NCBI GenBank assembly: GCA_030737835.1
Contig: JAUJYN010000012.1
Location: forward strand, 2,649,431 to 2,713,430
Direction: 5' to 3'
From: Acorus gramineus
Lineage: Eukaryota > Streptophyta > Magnoliopsida > Acorales > Acoraceae
Length of the DNA: 64,000 nucleotides
Made by a program: the position numbers and the translations under genes. Shown here in pieces: positions 1-12,114 of the stretch. The notes beneath the pieces were generated by a model that was not told the origin of the DNA, searched no databases, and saw only the letters and a list, made by a program, of their open reading frames with translations. Position 1 is the first letter of the stretch. Every line of letters begins with the position of its first letter.

Positions 1-500
1 TTCCAAACTGAAATATAAGGCCATTTAGAAATTGATTTTTTAGGGAAAAAACCATACCTAACAAATCATTTCATGTGCTTCCTGAATTATATTGAAAGAG
101 ATGCATGTACTATATGTGACAATGAGAGGAGTAAGGCCACTAATATACAAAAGCAGAAAATTAAATGCCTTATAAAACACTTAATTTTTCCTACATCATT
201 GGAGACTCACTCTAATATCACTAGCGGGACAAAGAAATATCTGACGAAGTGGATTTTTATTTCCTCAACAAATGACCAACAGAATCCATAGACAATAGCT
301 GCCCAAAAGAAAGCAAACAATTTTATGGCAGCTGTCATTATTGATAGTGGTTCATAGCCCATTTAGAGTGCACAAATAGTTTTCCAAGATCAGGGAAGAA
401 TTTGTTTTATGTTTCATGCAATTAAATATGATCAATAAACTCAAACATCAAAAGGCTGAGTTATATGACTGAAAACGAATAGAAAATAAAAAGGTAATAC

Positions 501-3077
501 TCGCCATCTCCTTGTTGAATCATCTAATGAATCATCACACTTTCCGGGCATCCTTGAACTTGTCACATTACCCGCGCTGCTTCCATTGGATCGAATGGGA
601 GGAACAAAATTGCCACGCAAACCACGACGAGGAATACCTCCAGACCTCACACCATAATTTCTATTGCCTACAGAAGTATAATCACTTCGTGGAGAGAGGG
701 AAGCATTTGGGGAGCCCATGAATCCATGCCTCTGTCTTGAATCCATTTCCTGCAAGCCAGGTTCTTATTTAAAAATTAAAAGCCACGCTTTTATGTTACT
801 GGAGTTTGGTAGCCAGATAAATCAAAAGTTCAAGGAAAGTGATCCTTTTAATATTCTGATTATCCGAGATTGAGACATTGCAGAGATTTCAGAAGAAAAG
901 GCCACTCAAAGGTCAAAAGGGCATTCGTAAATGAAAAGAAGAAGAATGAACCATGTAATACACTCATGATCAGAAAGACTTATTAAGGCAGTATTAGTTT
1001 CATGATTTATCAGATCCAAACAAACAATTTGCATGGAAATGCAAAGACCATATGCATGACCAAGGGGATTTAGCAGTAAAAGAATATATTGTGTGTGCAG
1101 ATGATGGCAATAAACGAAGAGGTAAAGGTACCAAGCAGGAAATGTGAGGGTGAAATCAAGATGGTAATGCGGGTTGTCACAAGAAGTAGTCCTTTTTTTT
1201 TCTTTGGAAGTAATGTAAGAGAGCTTTCGACCTACTAACTCCACAGCTGGTCAATCGATGATATTATTAGCTGATATAGGTTGATCACAAATCAAATTAA
1301 CTACCTTAAGCCAAATAATGGATAATAAGTATAAGTCTGTGCATTTTAAGTTTACATTTGGTAGAATAAGCACAGAAACGCATAAAGAAGATACACTAGC
1401 ATGCAACTTTTAACAGTTTCTCACATATTCTATTAGCCCTAAATTCAATTGGTCAATGGGTGTCAATGGCATTAATGCTGGAAAACTGGTGAGTTATATA
1501 AACCCAGAAGTCCAGATAATCGGGTTGACTCCATTATGCATATATAAAGCCAAAAGTGCCTCATACAGGTTGGAATTGATAGAACAAACTTCAAAGCTTT
1601 TAATGTCACCATGGAATATTTGGTTAATTAAAGTTCAAACATTTTTTTGTAAATTTAGAGGAAAAAAAAGTGACATCATCCATACACAAAAATTAGGAGC
1701 CCAAATAAACACAAATCTAAGAATTTATCTACATATAGACAGCAAACTAGTTGGTTTGTGACATCACGACATATAAAACACCAAGATTAGAGCCTTCAAC
1801 TTCATAATTCATATACTCCTGTTACTCTGTAAATATCCAGAAACAGAAATAAGCATGAAATGAATCTAATGTTGGTCAATCAGAGACAACTGCAAAAAGC
1901 ATCCTGTGTTTAAATCAAACCAATTGGAAAACAAAACCAAATAGTGATTAGTGAAAAGTATACCAATTTTGCTCTTGCAGTGACAAACCCATTGCCAGAG
2001 GCATCGGCATTATCTTCTTCACTGCCTGTTTGAGACCCAACATTCTCACACCCAGGGCTTATCGCCTCCATCTGCCGGCGTTTCCTCCGCAGATCATTCC
2101 CATGAATATTCTCCTCCTCATCAACTTGCAAAGGGACCAAAGAACACCCACCCCTCGCATATCTCTGACTATTCGCATGCCCCTTCTCAACAATCACACA
2201 TTCCTCAGGCTCCTGATTTTCAGACTTCAAGAGTTTCCTGTACGATGTGTTACTCGGCTTCAAAACATTGCTGCCATACATCGATGTCAACTTCGCCTGT
2301 TTCATATTTTTCGAAGTCCAGACTTCCGACCTTTCATTCTGGCTCTCCAGTTTACCCTCCTTGGGTAATTGATGAGCATTGCATGTTTCAGAACCTCGAA
2401 GTGCAACTGAAGCCCCATTTGTGGATGATTCGGGTATCTGAAAATGTCAATAAAGCTTAACTTCCTAGAATTCATTTCAGATGAAACCACACAAATTTAA
2501 AAATATGGACACCAACATAGAAGATCAGATGACGTACCCATTTATCAACATTGTTTCTTTTCGAGCTCTCGATAACATTTTTGAAGTATTTCGATTGTTT
2601 GATCTTCTCTAAATCAATATCCCCCCTTTTCACAAAAACCAGACCTTCATCTCTCCTCGCCTGGAGAAACGCTCGACTGCAATCGCGAGAGTCATTTACG
2701 CATCTTAAACCCTAATAACCCGAGAGAACACAAAAACAATAAGAGTTGGAGAGATTTGGATGGACGTACCGATCGGAATCCGGAGCGAGCGATCGGCGTG
2801 CGGAGGAGACACCGGCGGCGACGTCGAGGCGGATGCGGTCGACGGAAGCGCGATCTCCGCAGTCCGAATCGTGAGAATCCAGGAATCCGAGGAGGCGGAG
2901 GCCGAGGATCGAAGCGGAGGCGTGGTCGCCGGCCTCCAAAGCCCGGTCCGCGCCGAACTTGAGCGAGTGGAGCCTCCTCAGGTTCTCGTCGACGTCTCTC
3001 CTCCAGCACGAGTCACCTCCGGAGGCGGCGGAGGAGGAGGTGGCGCCGCCTCCGTAGCCGGCGATCGATCCCTCCAT
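501..3077 (-). CDS. FIGL1: FIGL1 AAA-ATPase, N-terminal part (exons 1-4, gene runs off the left edge)
   Basis: Coding exons read on the minus strand are 3077-2770, 2676-2538, 2437-1964 and 749-501 (308, 139, 474 and 249 nt), each with GT/AG borders and compatible phases, giving 390 residues. The start ATG at 3077 opens an N-terminus containing RRDVDENLRRLHSLKFGA and LGLRLLGFLDS. Exon 2 has GDIDLEKIKQSKYF, exon 3 has KLTSMYGSNVL and GNGFVTARAKL, and exon 4 ends in GKCDDSLDDSTR. These blocks, in this order, are those of plant FIDGETIN-LIKE 1. From family knowledge, FIGL1 is a nuclear AAA-ATPase that limits meiotic crossovers by antagonising RAD51/DMC1 filaments. The AAA+ module (Walker A/B) would follow exon 4 and is outside the window; I see no further exon in 1-500. 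Exon 1 is strongly GC-rich while the introns are AT-rich. No frameshift or stop breaks the visible exons. Confidence 0.93.
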
Positions 3078-3140
3078 CTTTTGTGATCACTGGTTCTCTC
3101 GATCGATCGAGCGATTTTTGGCTGTTTAGGGGTTCGGATT

Positions 3141-3148
3141 TTTCCCGC
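3141..3148. promoter_or_regulatory. E2F-type site upstream of FIGL1
   Basis: TTTCCCGC lies about 64 bp upstream of the FIGL1 start codon, matching the plant E2F/DP consensus TTTCCCGC exactly. E2F sites are common in promoters of replication and recombination genes, which suits FIGL1. The match is short, so the regulatory role is an inference from position and gene identity. Confidence 0.4.
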
Positions 3149-3179
3149 GTAAGGGGCTTTGGGGATACGTTATTCATTC

Positions 3180-3900
3180 CCACACTGCTTTAAAACGGGT
3201 CGGATCAGAGATTCCAAGTGATGTCCGATTATTTCGAGTAAGCATTCGAGTCCGGATTCAGACAGTCCTAACAATATCGCACTGCATAGCCCATTAATTG
3301 AACTACAACCTATGAATGGAACAACACAGTCCATTGTTGAGTACATATTCACTCTATAGAAATCCATGTTTTATCCAATAGCCAACTGGATCCAATAAGA
3401 GAGTGAAATATGTATTTGTGTAGTTAGTGCAGGTATTTGCAGGATTGATTGAAATCAGTCCTAAATAGATCCAAACTCTCCGGATCCAGTTAGGACTAAC
3501 TTCCAGTCAATATTGAATTGCACAACCCATTAATTGAACTACACAGTCTATGAATCGAACTGCACAATCAATTATTGGGTACATGGTCATGGAGGGGTGT
3601 GCAACACATGTTCGAATCCAGTCAGGCTTGGCCACGATCAGTCCATCAGTATTAAACTGTACAGCTTATGGATCGAACTACACAACTTATTAATCAAACT
3701 GCACAGTCAATTGTTGGGTACAAGTGTCACTCTCCTACTGAATGCTGATAGTATTGGCCAACCCTAGGTTTGACTGGATCAAATAAAAGAGTGACACGTA
3801 TACCCAATAATTAACTTTGCGATTTGATTCATAAGCTATACAATTTGATATTGATCGGACTAACTAAAGTCAATCCTGACTGGGTATACCCGTGTAACGC
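3180..3900. repeat. Foldback repeat cluster (family A, several units)
   Basis: Repeated variants of 'gaactacacagtctatgaat' and 'caattattgggtaca' occur on one arm, and their reverse complements ('caataagagtgacacg', 'attcataagctatacaattt') on the other, so the stretch folds back on itself. At least two overlapping foldback units can be seen (about 3240-3560 and 3630-3890). A further copy lies at 12115-12410. No coding potential is seen. The structure is that of a non-autonomous foldback/MITE-like repeat; I could not fix termini or a target duplication. Confidence 0.6.
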
Positions 3901-4261
3901 ATGTGAAGTGCAAATAAAGACACCTTAGGACAAAGAGCGTTGTAATACTCAGTTCTTTTATAAGCTCATCTCACCATACCAAGGTATGTATCTCGTTAAT
4001 AAAAAAATTCATATTTTTTATTAATGATATTATTCAATTAATTAAAGTATATAATTTATTTCTTATAAAAATATGTACATTATTAAGTGATGTATATGAT
4101 TTTAAAAAAAACATGGAGACTACATTAGTGATTGTAAAAGGACCAGGAAGAGTAACATTTTCCTAGCAAAAATGATTACAATAAAAATGCATAAAATAAC
4201 GAATAACAGCGGAGAATAATTGTGATTAGAAAAATATTACACTCAGTCTCTTTTACGGTCG

Positions 4262-4505
4262 CTTAACACTGGAGACGGATTATATATAATTCGTCTTCAG
4301 TGTAAATCTTTCTGTTTTGGTCAAAACACTGGAGACAGATTATATATAATCCGTCTCCAGTACAAAACTTAAAAAAAAAACAGCCAGTGCTAACGTGGCA
4401 GCGTTGACCGGGTCAATGAGACTAGTTTTTACAAATATTTAACAAGCAGGGATAGTTTTGCAAATATTCATTTTAGAGGGGCTAAAAGTGCTAATTATCC
4501 TAAAA
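4262..4505. mobile_element. Truncated relative of the PMD-carrying MULE (one terminus)
   Basis: Two near-perfect palindromes built on the core ggagacggattatatataat lie at 4266-4303 and about 4327-4362. They are followed by a right end reading 'gactagtttttacaaatatt', 'gcaaatattcattttagagg' and 'ggctaaaagtgctaattatc'. The same arrangement (palindromes, then this terminal sequence) forms the right end of the 6-kb MULE at 29583-35617. No matching left terminus is recognisable, so this is a one-ended relic or a strongly diverged non-autonomous copy. Confidence 0.65.
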
Positions 4506-6126
4506 AATATTATAACGACCCTCTCTATTATTTATCATCGATGATGTTTTGTACAGGTTTAACTCCACGTGTCATTCTAAATGAGTAAATTTATATTTGT
4601 TTTATTCCATGTATTTGTTTTATTTCTTTAAAAACTCCTGCAGAACTTAATATTTGTTTTATTCCTTTATCTATGCGACTCTACAGGAACTTTATGTTTG
4701 TTTTACATCATGTAAATCTGTCAATCTTACGTATACAGGTACGATATATTAACATTCATATCATCGCTTTCACATCCAAATACGGTTATTATTTTTCATA
4801 TTCAAATCTCTTTGATTTTTCAGATTCAAATCTCTTTGGATGCAGGATACGGATATTTTTTGAATAATTGACATATTTAATTATTAACATTAATTTGAAT
4901 AATCAAATGATATTTTACATATATATTAAAATTAGAATTCAGATTTTAAGGCTTATTCTTTCTCTCTTTCATATATCATACATTAAAAATTTAATAGTTT
5001 TATAATATATTATCATTGTGGTTTATCATACAAAATAACAATATAGACAATATATAATACCAAAAATACATACATATTTATAATATATGTCGACTATGGA
5101 AATTTTTCAGATCGGGATTGATATCCACATTTGCATTTCAAATATTCGAATATTTCTGATTTTTCATATATGAATTCAGATCATATTCGAATTTTTTACG
5201 AATAATTAACTGGTTTAATTTTATGTATCTTTAAAAAATTTGAAAGAAATAATTTTTTAAAAAAAACTTGTAATTAATATAATAGATAAATGAGTAAATT
5301 AGAACATAAACCATATAGAAAATTTTCATATATTTAATGACGCAAATAAAAATTCATTTATAAGAATCTCTTCAATACTCTTTTGATGAATGCGTGTCAT
5401 TTATCAATTAACAATACTGTGTTTGGATCCTCTACTTGTTTTTTTATACTTGTTTTGTGTTTTGATCAATCAGACGATCATAAATTCATTATATAAAATG
5501 GATCCATTTATCCATTCATGATTTGACATATTTATAACCGTTTAATTTTATTTGTGATGATGTGACAATCAAACAATAAAAATCAAGATACAAACATGCA
5601 AAAACAAGCCGATGATTCAACCCGTCAGTACTGATGGAATTCATGCCAATATGAAAAATTTCCATACAATGCCAACAGGTTGACATTCAGTAACTGTTAA
5701 ACTAAGAAATCCATTGATTATTGTAATATCAAAGCTTTATTTTACTATCAACTCACAGAGACATGAACCAACCCAACCCAGTCAATGTGTAGATCCAAGG
5801 CTTCACCTGCATCTGGGGAAAAGAAACAAAAAAAATATTTCCATGTTGGATCCAAAGATCCAAAACAAGGAACTGACAGTAGACAACTCTCTGTTTTGCA
5901 ATACAAATTCTCCTCAAATGGAGTGATCACATAACAACAACAAACAAATACAAATGAAAATGTGTGTATTGTTTTGAACTTCAATAAATCAATACAACAT
6001 GAGAGAAAGAATGCTAGATTAATTATCGCTCGATCGATCTTGTAAGGTATGGACTCAATTGTGATTAAGGGAGAAAAAATGGATTTACAGTGAAAAGAAT
6101 AGCTGCGCATAACAACAAAAAAAATG
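4506..6126. other. AT-rich intergenic stretch
   Basis: Very AT-rich sequence between the MULE relic and the end of the minus-strand GT47 gene. I see no exon-like reading frame or delimited transposon. The part just below 6127 is expected to hold the 3' UTR and poly(A) site of the GT47 gene, but no cleavage signal can be fixed by eye. Confidence 0.5.
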
Positions 6127-7137
6127 TCACCTGTTCCACCAGTCAGGGATTTTCAATCTCCCGCTGCGATGCACTGCGAGATTGACTGAAGGGAGCTTGT
6201 GACGTACCTGTCGCCATATCATGTTCACGGCATCACCTCTCTTGAGAGGGTACTGAAACTCAAAGTGATGGGAGACTTCTTTTAGACGGGTCCACATCTT
6301 GATCCATTTCTCCTTCTCAACTTTCCTGAGCTGCCCAACCATGAATCCAGGCTGGAGCGCCTCTTTAATGGAAAAGAAGAGTGAAAAGTCACGGTAGTCT
6401 ATTTCGTCCTCGAAAGGGAGCTCGATACGGTCGCTAACGATCACAGGAACACAGTGGCTCACGATCGCATCAAAGAGCCTGCATGAAGAGGGGGTGTCAC
6501 CCGCAGGGTGGAGGCAGAACTTTGAAGAACGCATTCCTTCGGAAGACTGAAGAAAGCAAAAAGGCCATAATTAGTAGCCCATGTTTGGGAATTTTTAGGA
6601 GTCAGGCATCCTTTGATCAATCATGATGTATCATGCACAAACAAGATGTCTAAAGATATATATCATCCTCATTGAAAAGCCTGTTAGGTATTAAATACAT
6701 GATTTTCATTAAAAGTTCAATTCTTGGTTAGGCCATGTCTCTTAATATATGTATAATTATTCAATAATTCACATAATAAACCTGTTCTTTTATAATACTT
6801 TTCCCTGTTCTGATCTCCACCATTAGATTATATTTTACAACCTAAACCTAACCCCCCCCCTTCCCCCTCTCCTCCTCCTTCAAAAAAATACCCAGATACT
6901 AAATTGTTGATGTTGGAACGAAACAATTGAAGGAATCAACGAAATCATGCCAGGAGTTCAAGTTCAAGTCAGAGGTTTCGAGACTACAAGTGGAGTTCTT
7001 GGAGGTCTATAAAAGAAACCTTACTAGGGAGTCTCGACATGGCAAATTCAAAAACAGAAGCACTGACAAAGGGAACTTATTTTCAGCCAAGGAAACCGTG
7101 AAGATGAGGAAAGATGAACTCCTGCAACGTTGTTAGA

Positions 7138-7169
<32 letters not shown>

Positions 7170-9843
7170 AAAAAACCCAAAAACAATTGTTGATGTTAGA
7201 TTTCTCTCCTTCTTCCAAAAAAAAAAAAAAGTCTAGTGATGGATTGGGTGTCTAGTGATGGGTTGGGTTCGGGTTGACTGCTTTTGTCACAGGTTGAAAA
7301 TAGGGTTAAGTCAGGTTAGGGTTGAACACCCTGAATATCGGGTTGCAGCCTCATTGAGAGATTATGGATTTGATTTAATAATGGTGATTTTGCATGTCAT
7401 GAGTATATTTTCTATTGTATAATTTTTATTTTTACAAACTTATCGTAGAACGCAACACGAATTACACCAAATTGCATATTATTTCCCTGCCCAATTATTT
7501 CCAAATTCCAAACTGGCTACAGGTTTCCAAAGCATTTAACATACACAATATAATGATTAAATGGCATGTTTTGAACTATAAGTGTATATGGATGAACATC
7601 TTGTCCCCTTTTTAGAGATCCAAAGGAAGACTCAGAAAGCAACAAAAAGTCATGACCCCAAGCATTAAAGAATACTCTTTTAGTTTGCATCATTGTCAAG
7701 TATGAATGAGTCAGAAACTTACAGCTTTTATGCCTTCTCCATTTGCGTGGCTTTCTTCATAATGAACATCATCATAACCCATCAAAACCGACACGAGCTT
7801 TGCGCGAACAATTCCCTCCTGATAATCACAGCAATCCACATTAATCACCTCAATCTCTTAAAAAATAGTACACCAAAACAAACAATACTATCCCATTTGA
7901 GCTGGCTTACATCTTTCCTGACAGTCCGTCCACGGAAAAAGAGAAGAGTTGGACGAGATTCAAAAGGGTTGGCATTGTTATCATCCATAAAGGAGTCCAC
8001 AACATGCACATAAGGGGCCACTACGTCCTTACTAAGGAAGGAAACGTTTTTGGGGCAGCGCCCGAAATCAGCAACCACAAGGATCGATGAGTTTATTTGC
8101 TCCCGGAGGAACCGGAAAGCATTTGGGTGGTGAACGGGTATTACGTGGTCTCGTCCTCCTGATCGCTGGTAATACTTTGAATCACTAAGGATTTTAAGCA
8201 GGTCTACCTAAAGCAATCAGCCAATACTCATACAGTTAATGACATAGAGGCCCTGTTCAAAAGCCATTAAAGTTCCAACAACATCATAGATAAGTAACCA
8301 AAAAAATCCACATTGAGTTCCTTTTCCATGTTCACATAAAAAGGCAACTCGACTAAATATAAAATACAATTCTAAGAAGGGATTATGGTCCAATGTATCT
8401 GAATCAAAAGCAGACCAAGGAGCTCCACAACAAAGATACAGCATAAGTCAGGTCTAGTATAAACCATAGTGACAGAATTGGTAGATATTTGAAGAGTTCA
8501 CATATAATGTGTAGATGTTTTAAATAAAAAATGCTTATAATGCATGCATGTTTAGTAAACTGAATTACTCTAGCATACTAAAACCAAATTCTACGTTTTG
8601 CATTTTCTCCGTGATTTGTTCACAAATTATTCAGAATCTTGTCACATTCATCTTAGCATCATACTTATGTGTGTATTAATTTTAAATTTATTATGGATAT
8701 ACTGAAATATTCTAATCTTCTCCTCTCCTTGGCTTCATTTTGTTGTTTTTTTTTTTCCTTTTTTCTGTTATCTCTATTCTCCCCCAATTCAGACATTGTC
8801 TATTTTTACACTTGCTATTGAAATAGAAATGCCTACAGTTCCTTAAAAAAAAACAAAATTATAATCTTCGCATCATTTTCCAACAACATTCCCAATTTTC
8901 ATTCTGGAAATAAATTCCACCTTGAACCTAATTTGTTACTGTATGGTGTAAACCCATGCAACCCAAATATAAATTCAAATCAAACTAATGACTAACCATG
9001 GGTCATGAAACACATAAACCATAATGAACCCTATTTCGCTTGTTCAGCTAAACCATGAAGCAAAAAAAAAAAAAAAAGATATATAACAAGATCAACCGGT
9101 CCTAATCAATAAGTTCCAATTCTCAGCGTTTCCATATTAATGAACACAATGCACATCCTTTTCTCTTCTAATCAGTTCCATTTCTTCAAAAATCAAAATT
9201 TCCAAATCCAAAAAATTCGCATCCAAAAATCCCAAAACAAACCACACAAAAAACTCCCAAACCAGAAACCAATTCAGGAACTTAAAAAAAAAAGGGGTGG
9301 GGGGGACCAATGGAAGAATCCAAACATTTTCATTCGATAGACAATCAATACCTGCAACTGCCGATCCACCTCCGTCTCGGGATCCGTCATGTTGTGCCCG
9401 TGCGTGTTGAAGCTCAGCGAGGAGAAGAACGGCACGAAGAACGCCTCGGCCGCCTCGGGATCCGCGACGCGCACGGCCTCCCTCCCGTCCTTCGTCACCG
9501 TCGCCGTCTCCACCCCCCCGTCCGGCAGCAGCGACGCCATCATCCAGTACTCCACGCTGTGCTGCCTCTTGAGCCCCGAATTCTGCGGCCACGGCGGGAA
9601 CCGCCGCCCGCCGTCATCCGCCGCCGCCTCCGACCGGTCGAGCATGCCGAGGTTGAACCGGCGGGGGAGATCGTACATGTAGACGCGGAGGGGGAGGGGG
9701 TCCCCCGAGGGGGGGCAGGGCGGAGGGAAGCGAAGGTCCGGCGGGCGGGGATCGACGGTTCTGATGAGGGAGAAGTAGTAGATGAGGATGACGAGGCAGA
9801 TCAGGGAGGCGGCGCAGACGGCCTGTGATATTCTCGAGAGCAT
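6127..9843 (-). CDS. Exostosin-family (GT47) type II membrane glycosyltransferase, ARAD-like
   Basis: Four coding exons on the minus strand: 9843-9352, 8207-7911, 7818-7723 and 6546-6127 (492, 297, 96 and 420 nt). All introns are phase 0 with GT/AG borders, and the product is 434 aa, close to the usual plant GT47B size. Residues about 10-28 form a hydrophobic signal anchor, as expected for a Golgi type II protein. The exostosin domain starts with [11 protein letters not shown] and continues with [27 protein letters not shown] and LLFFRGR. The C-terminal signature [16 protein letters not shown], then [26 protein letters not shown] and WRQVRHKLP, is intact. Members resemble the arabinan arabinosyltransferase candidates ARAD1/2 and related wall-polysaccharide transferases; donor and acceptor cannot be read from the sequence. 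Exon 1 is extremely GC-rich. Introns 1 and 3 are about 1.1-1.2 kb and intron 2 is 92 bp. Confidence 0.93.
7138..7164. repeat. (CT)n microsatellite in GT47 intron 3
   Basis: An uninterrupted CT dinucleotide run of about 13 units, followed by an A-rich tract. It lies within intron 3 (6547-7722) of the GT47 gene. Confidence 0.9.
7231..7350. repeat. GGGTT-rich repeat in GT47 intron 3
   Basis: Repeated 'gggttgggttcgggttg'-like words ('tgatggattgggtgtctag' and 'tgatgggttgggttcgggtt' are adjacent imperfect copies). The same word type recurs at 11100-11240 and 11960-12115, so this is a dispersed plant repeat rather than exon sequence. Confidence 0.45.
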
Positions 9844-9901
9844 TTTATGTCCCTCTGTGTTTCTCTTCTTTTTCGAGGGGGATCGCTTGAAGAGTGGTTT
9901 T

Positions 9902-9925
9902 AGAGAGAGAGAGAGAGAGAGAGAG
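9902..9925. repeat. (GA)n run in the 5' leader of the GT47 gene
   Basis: A GA dinucleotide run of 12 units, 59-82 bp upstream of the GT47 start codon (a CT run on the coding strand). CT-rich leaders are common in plants; any regulatory role is an inference. Confidence 0.7.
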
Positions 9926-9994
9926 GTGACTGATGGTTCAGTTACTGGCCATGGTTTTGGATTCTCGGGTCAGTTGTTACCCGAATTTAAGTGG

Positions 9995-11048
9995 GGGTGT
10001 CTCAAATTGCACCCCTCAAACTATGGTGCACACCCTCTTTTTTTTTTTTTTTTTATACACCTATAAAAAAAAATACTTAAATTCTTTTAAACACCCACGT
10101 ATTTACACTTAATTTTCAATGCACATCATCAAAGAAATCCTAAACCTCTCGCCATGGATCCCCCTCTCGTCGTCCCCTCTCTTGCTCACCGTTATCATCT
10201 TCTCCATGCTAACCTTCACCGTCGACGATCCTAAGATATTGTTGGAGCTAATGCTGTTGTTGATGGTTTTATATGGAGAAATCCATTGTTTAGGGGGAGA
10301 GAAAGATTTCGCGAAGAAAAAGAAGAAGAGGGTGATGAAATGTGTCTTTTTTTTTTGTTGCGTCCATGTATTTCTTTATGTCTTGGTGATAGAGTTTTTG
10401 TGTGATTGAAATTGTCGAGTTATTTTTATTTTTTTGATATGTGCATATTGTTTGTTTTATTTTGCTGAATGCCATTCTTATCTGTATGTTCAAATGTGTG
10501 GAATTATTTGTTTTTGAGATATGGATGTTATTTATTTGGTTTTCAAAATGTGATTCCCGTTCCTTTATTTTTCATGCGCTGTCGACATAAATACCAAATA
10601 TCAATATTTAAGTGTCGCGAATGATCCAAATGCTACAGGTTCAGTTTTCTGAACCCCGCGACACAAGTATTATCGACATAAATACCTAATATCGACACTT
10701 ATAGTGTCGCGAATATTCTAGATGCTATGGGTTCAGTTTTCTGAACTTCGCGACACAAGCATTGTCGATATAAATACCTAATATCGACATTGATGGTGTC
10801 GCGAAAGTTCCAGATGTTATGGGTTCAGTTTTCTGAACCCCGCGACACAAGCATTGTCGACATAAATATCAAGTATTGATACTGATAATGTCGCAAAGGA
10901 TCCAGATGCTACGGGTTCAATTTTTTGAACCCTGCGACACAAGCATTGTCGACATAAAAATCAAATAATGGGGTGTGCACATGATCCGATTATAAATCGT
11001 TTATAAGGGGTGTGCACCTCAATTTGAGGGGTGCAATTAGAGACACCC
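9995..11048. mobile_element. Non-autonomous Mutator-like element, 1,054 bp, with 9-bp target duplication
   Basis: The ends are inverted copies: the left end begins GGGTGTCTCAAATTGCACCC, and the right end, reverse-complemented, begins GGGTGTCTCTAATTGCACCC. The similarity runs about 45 bp. The direct repeat TTTAAGTGG flanks both sides exactly (9986-9994 and 11049-11057), the 9-bp duplication diagnostic of Mutator-like transposition. Inside are an AT-rich region with a 96-codon reading frame (10119-10409) that I do not recognise, and a hairpin tandem array at 10581-10968. No transposase is present. Confidence 0.88.
10581..10968. repeat. 91-92 bp tandem array with two hairpins per unit
   Basis: Four units start at 10581, 10672, 10764 and 10856, with a partial fifth from 10948. 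Each unit opens with (g/a)tcga(c/t)ataaata, then has GTGTCGCGAA paired with TTCGCGACAC as outer hairpin arms, and contains GGTTCAGTTTTCTGAACC, a perfect small hairpin. A related fragment with 'atcgacattgaatgtgtcga' occurs near 14395-14440. The array is internal to the Mutator-like element at 9995-11048. Confidence 0.9.
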
Positions 11049-11059
11049 TTTAAGTGGAC

Positions 11060-12114
11060 CTCACGAATGGATTCGGATTGGAGTTTGGATCCAAGACTCA
11101 GGAACACAATTTGAACGGGTTGAATCCGATCTAACCCGATATTTAGACGGATTTGAGTTGGAGTTTTAATGTACGGGTTCAATCTGAACCCGAACAACAC
11201 GATTCTAATTTGGGTTGGGTTTGGGTTGAGGTAAGGGTGGTAAACGAGCAGAACGAGCCGAGCTTTGACCTGTTTAGGCTCGGCTCTTTTAGTATCAGGC
11301 TCGGCTCAGGACCGAGCTTCATTTTGTGTTCAAGCACGGCTCGTTGGACTCGTGAAAAGCTCGGTTGAAGCTCGGCTCGGCTCGTTTGTTAAACAAGCCA
11401 AGCCGAAGCTCGAATCAAAGCTCAGCTTGAGCTCGTTTAGCTAAAAAAAAACTTGTTTAGTATTTGAGAAATCACATTTCACAAATCACAACACCTTATA
11501 TATGTGAAAGTAATATAAGCTCGGGCTCGGGCTCAGGTCGTTCCCCTTTTTTCTGTTAAGTAAACGAGCTTGTCTAGGCTCGGGCTCGGCTCGTTTACAA
11601 ACCGAGCTTTAAAAATTGCTCAAGCTCGGCTCGTTTGTCTAATTGAACAAGTCTGAACGAGCTTTAACCGAGCCAAGCTCAAGCTGCTCAGCTCGTTGAC
11701 CAGCTTTAGGTTGAGGGATTAGAAACCCGAAGCAGGGATGATAAATTTAAATATTTTTAGTCATATTTTAAGTTTTTAATTTTATTATTAAATAAAATTT
11801 AAATTGTTCAATTTATTTTTACCTATAATCTATCAATTTTATAATTTTATTTCTATATTTTTAATAAAAATATTCATTAATTTCATCTTTCTTATTATTC
11901 TCATGTGAAACATTGACTTTTACAGAGTTTTAATTGTTTAGAATGATATATTTTAGAAGTTAGACTCGAGCCCAACCCGAATCGAATCTAAACCTAACAT
12001 GAACCCGAACCAAACCCGACGGGATGGGATGGGTTGGGTTTGGGTTGGCTTTCTCCAACCTCGGGTTGAGTTCAGGTTGAGCTCCAACCCGACCCAACCC
12101 ACCCGAGTTGCACC
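11060..12114. repeat. Composite repeat: GGGTT-rich arms around a CTCGGCTCG foldback
   Basis: Outer parts (11060-11238 and about 11940-12114) are rich in 'gggttgggtttgggttg' and its complement 'cccgaaccaaacccgac', so they are inverted relative to each other. Inside, 11239-11702 starts GGTAAACGAGC and ends GCTCGTTGACC. It is dense in 'ggctcggctcgttt' and its complement, making a long imperfect foldback. The section 11703-11940 is AT-rich filler. No coding sequence is seen, and the element class is not determined. Confidence 0.5.

Noticed and set aside
9310-9828. Plus-strand 172-codon frame, and other long frames, over the first GT47 exon
   Set aside because: GC-rich shadow of the real minus-strand exon, which carries the exostosin motifs.
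10119-10409. 96-codon hydrophobic frame in the Mutator-type element
   Set aside because: Low-complexity, AT-rich, no homology recognised; could be a captured scrap but cannot be supported as a gene.
10581-10968. CRISPR-like regular repeats
   Set aside because: Units are contiguous 91-92 bp tandem repeats without unique spacers, in a plant nuclear transposon; it is not a CRISPR array.
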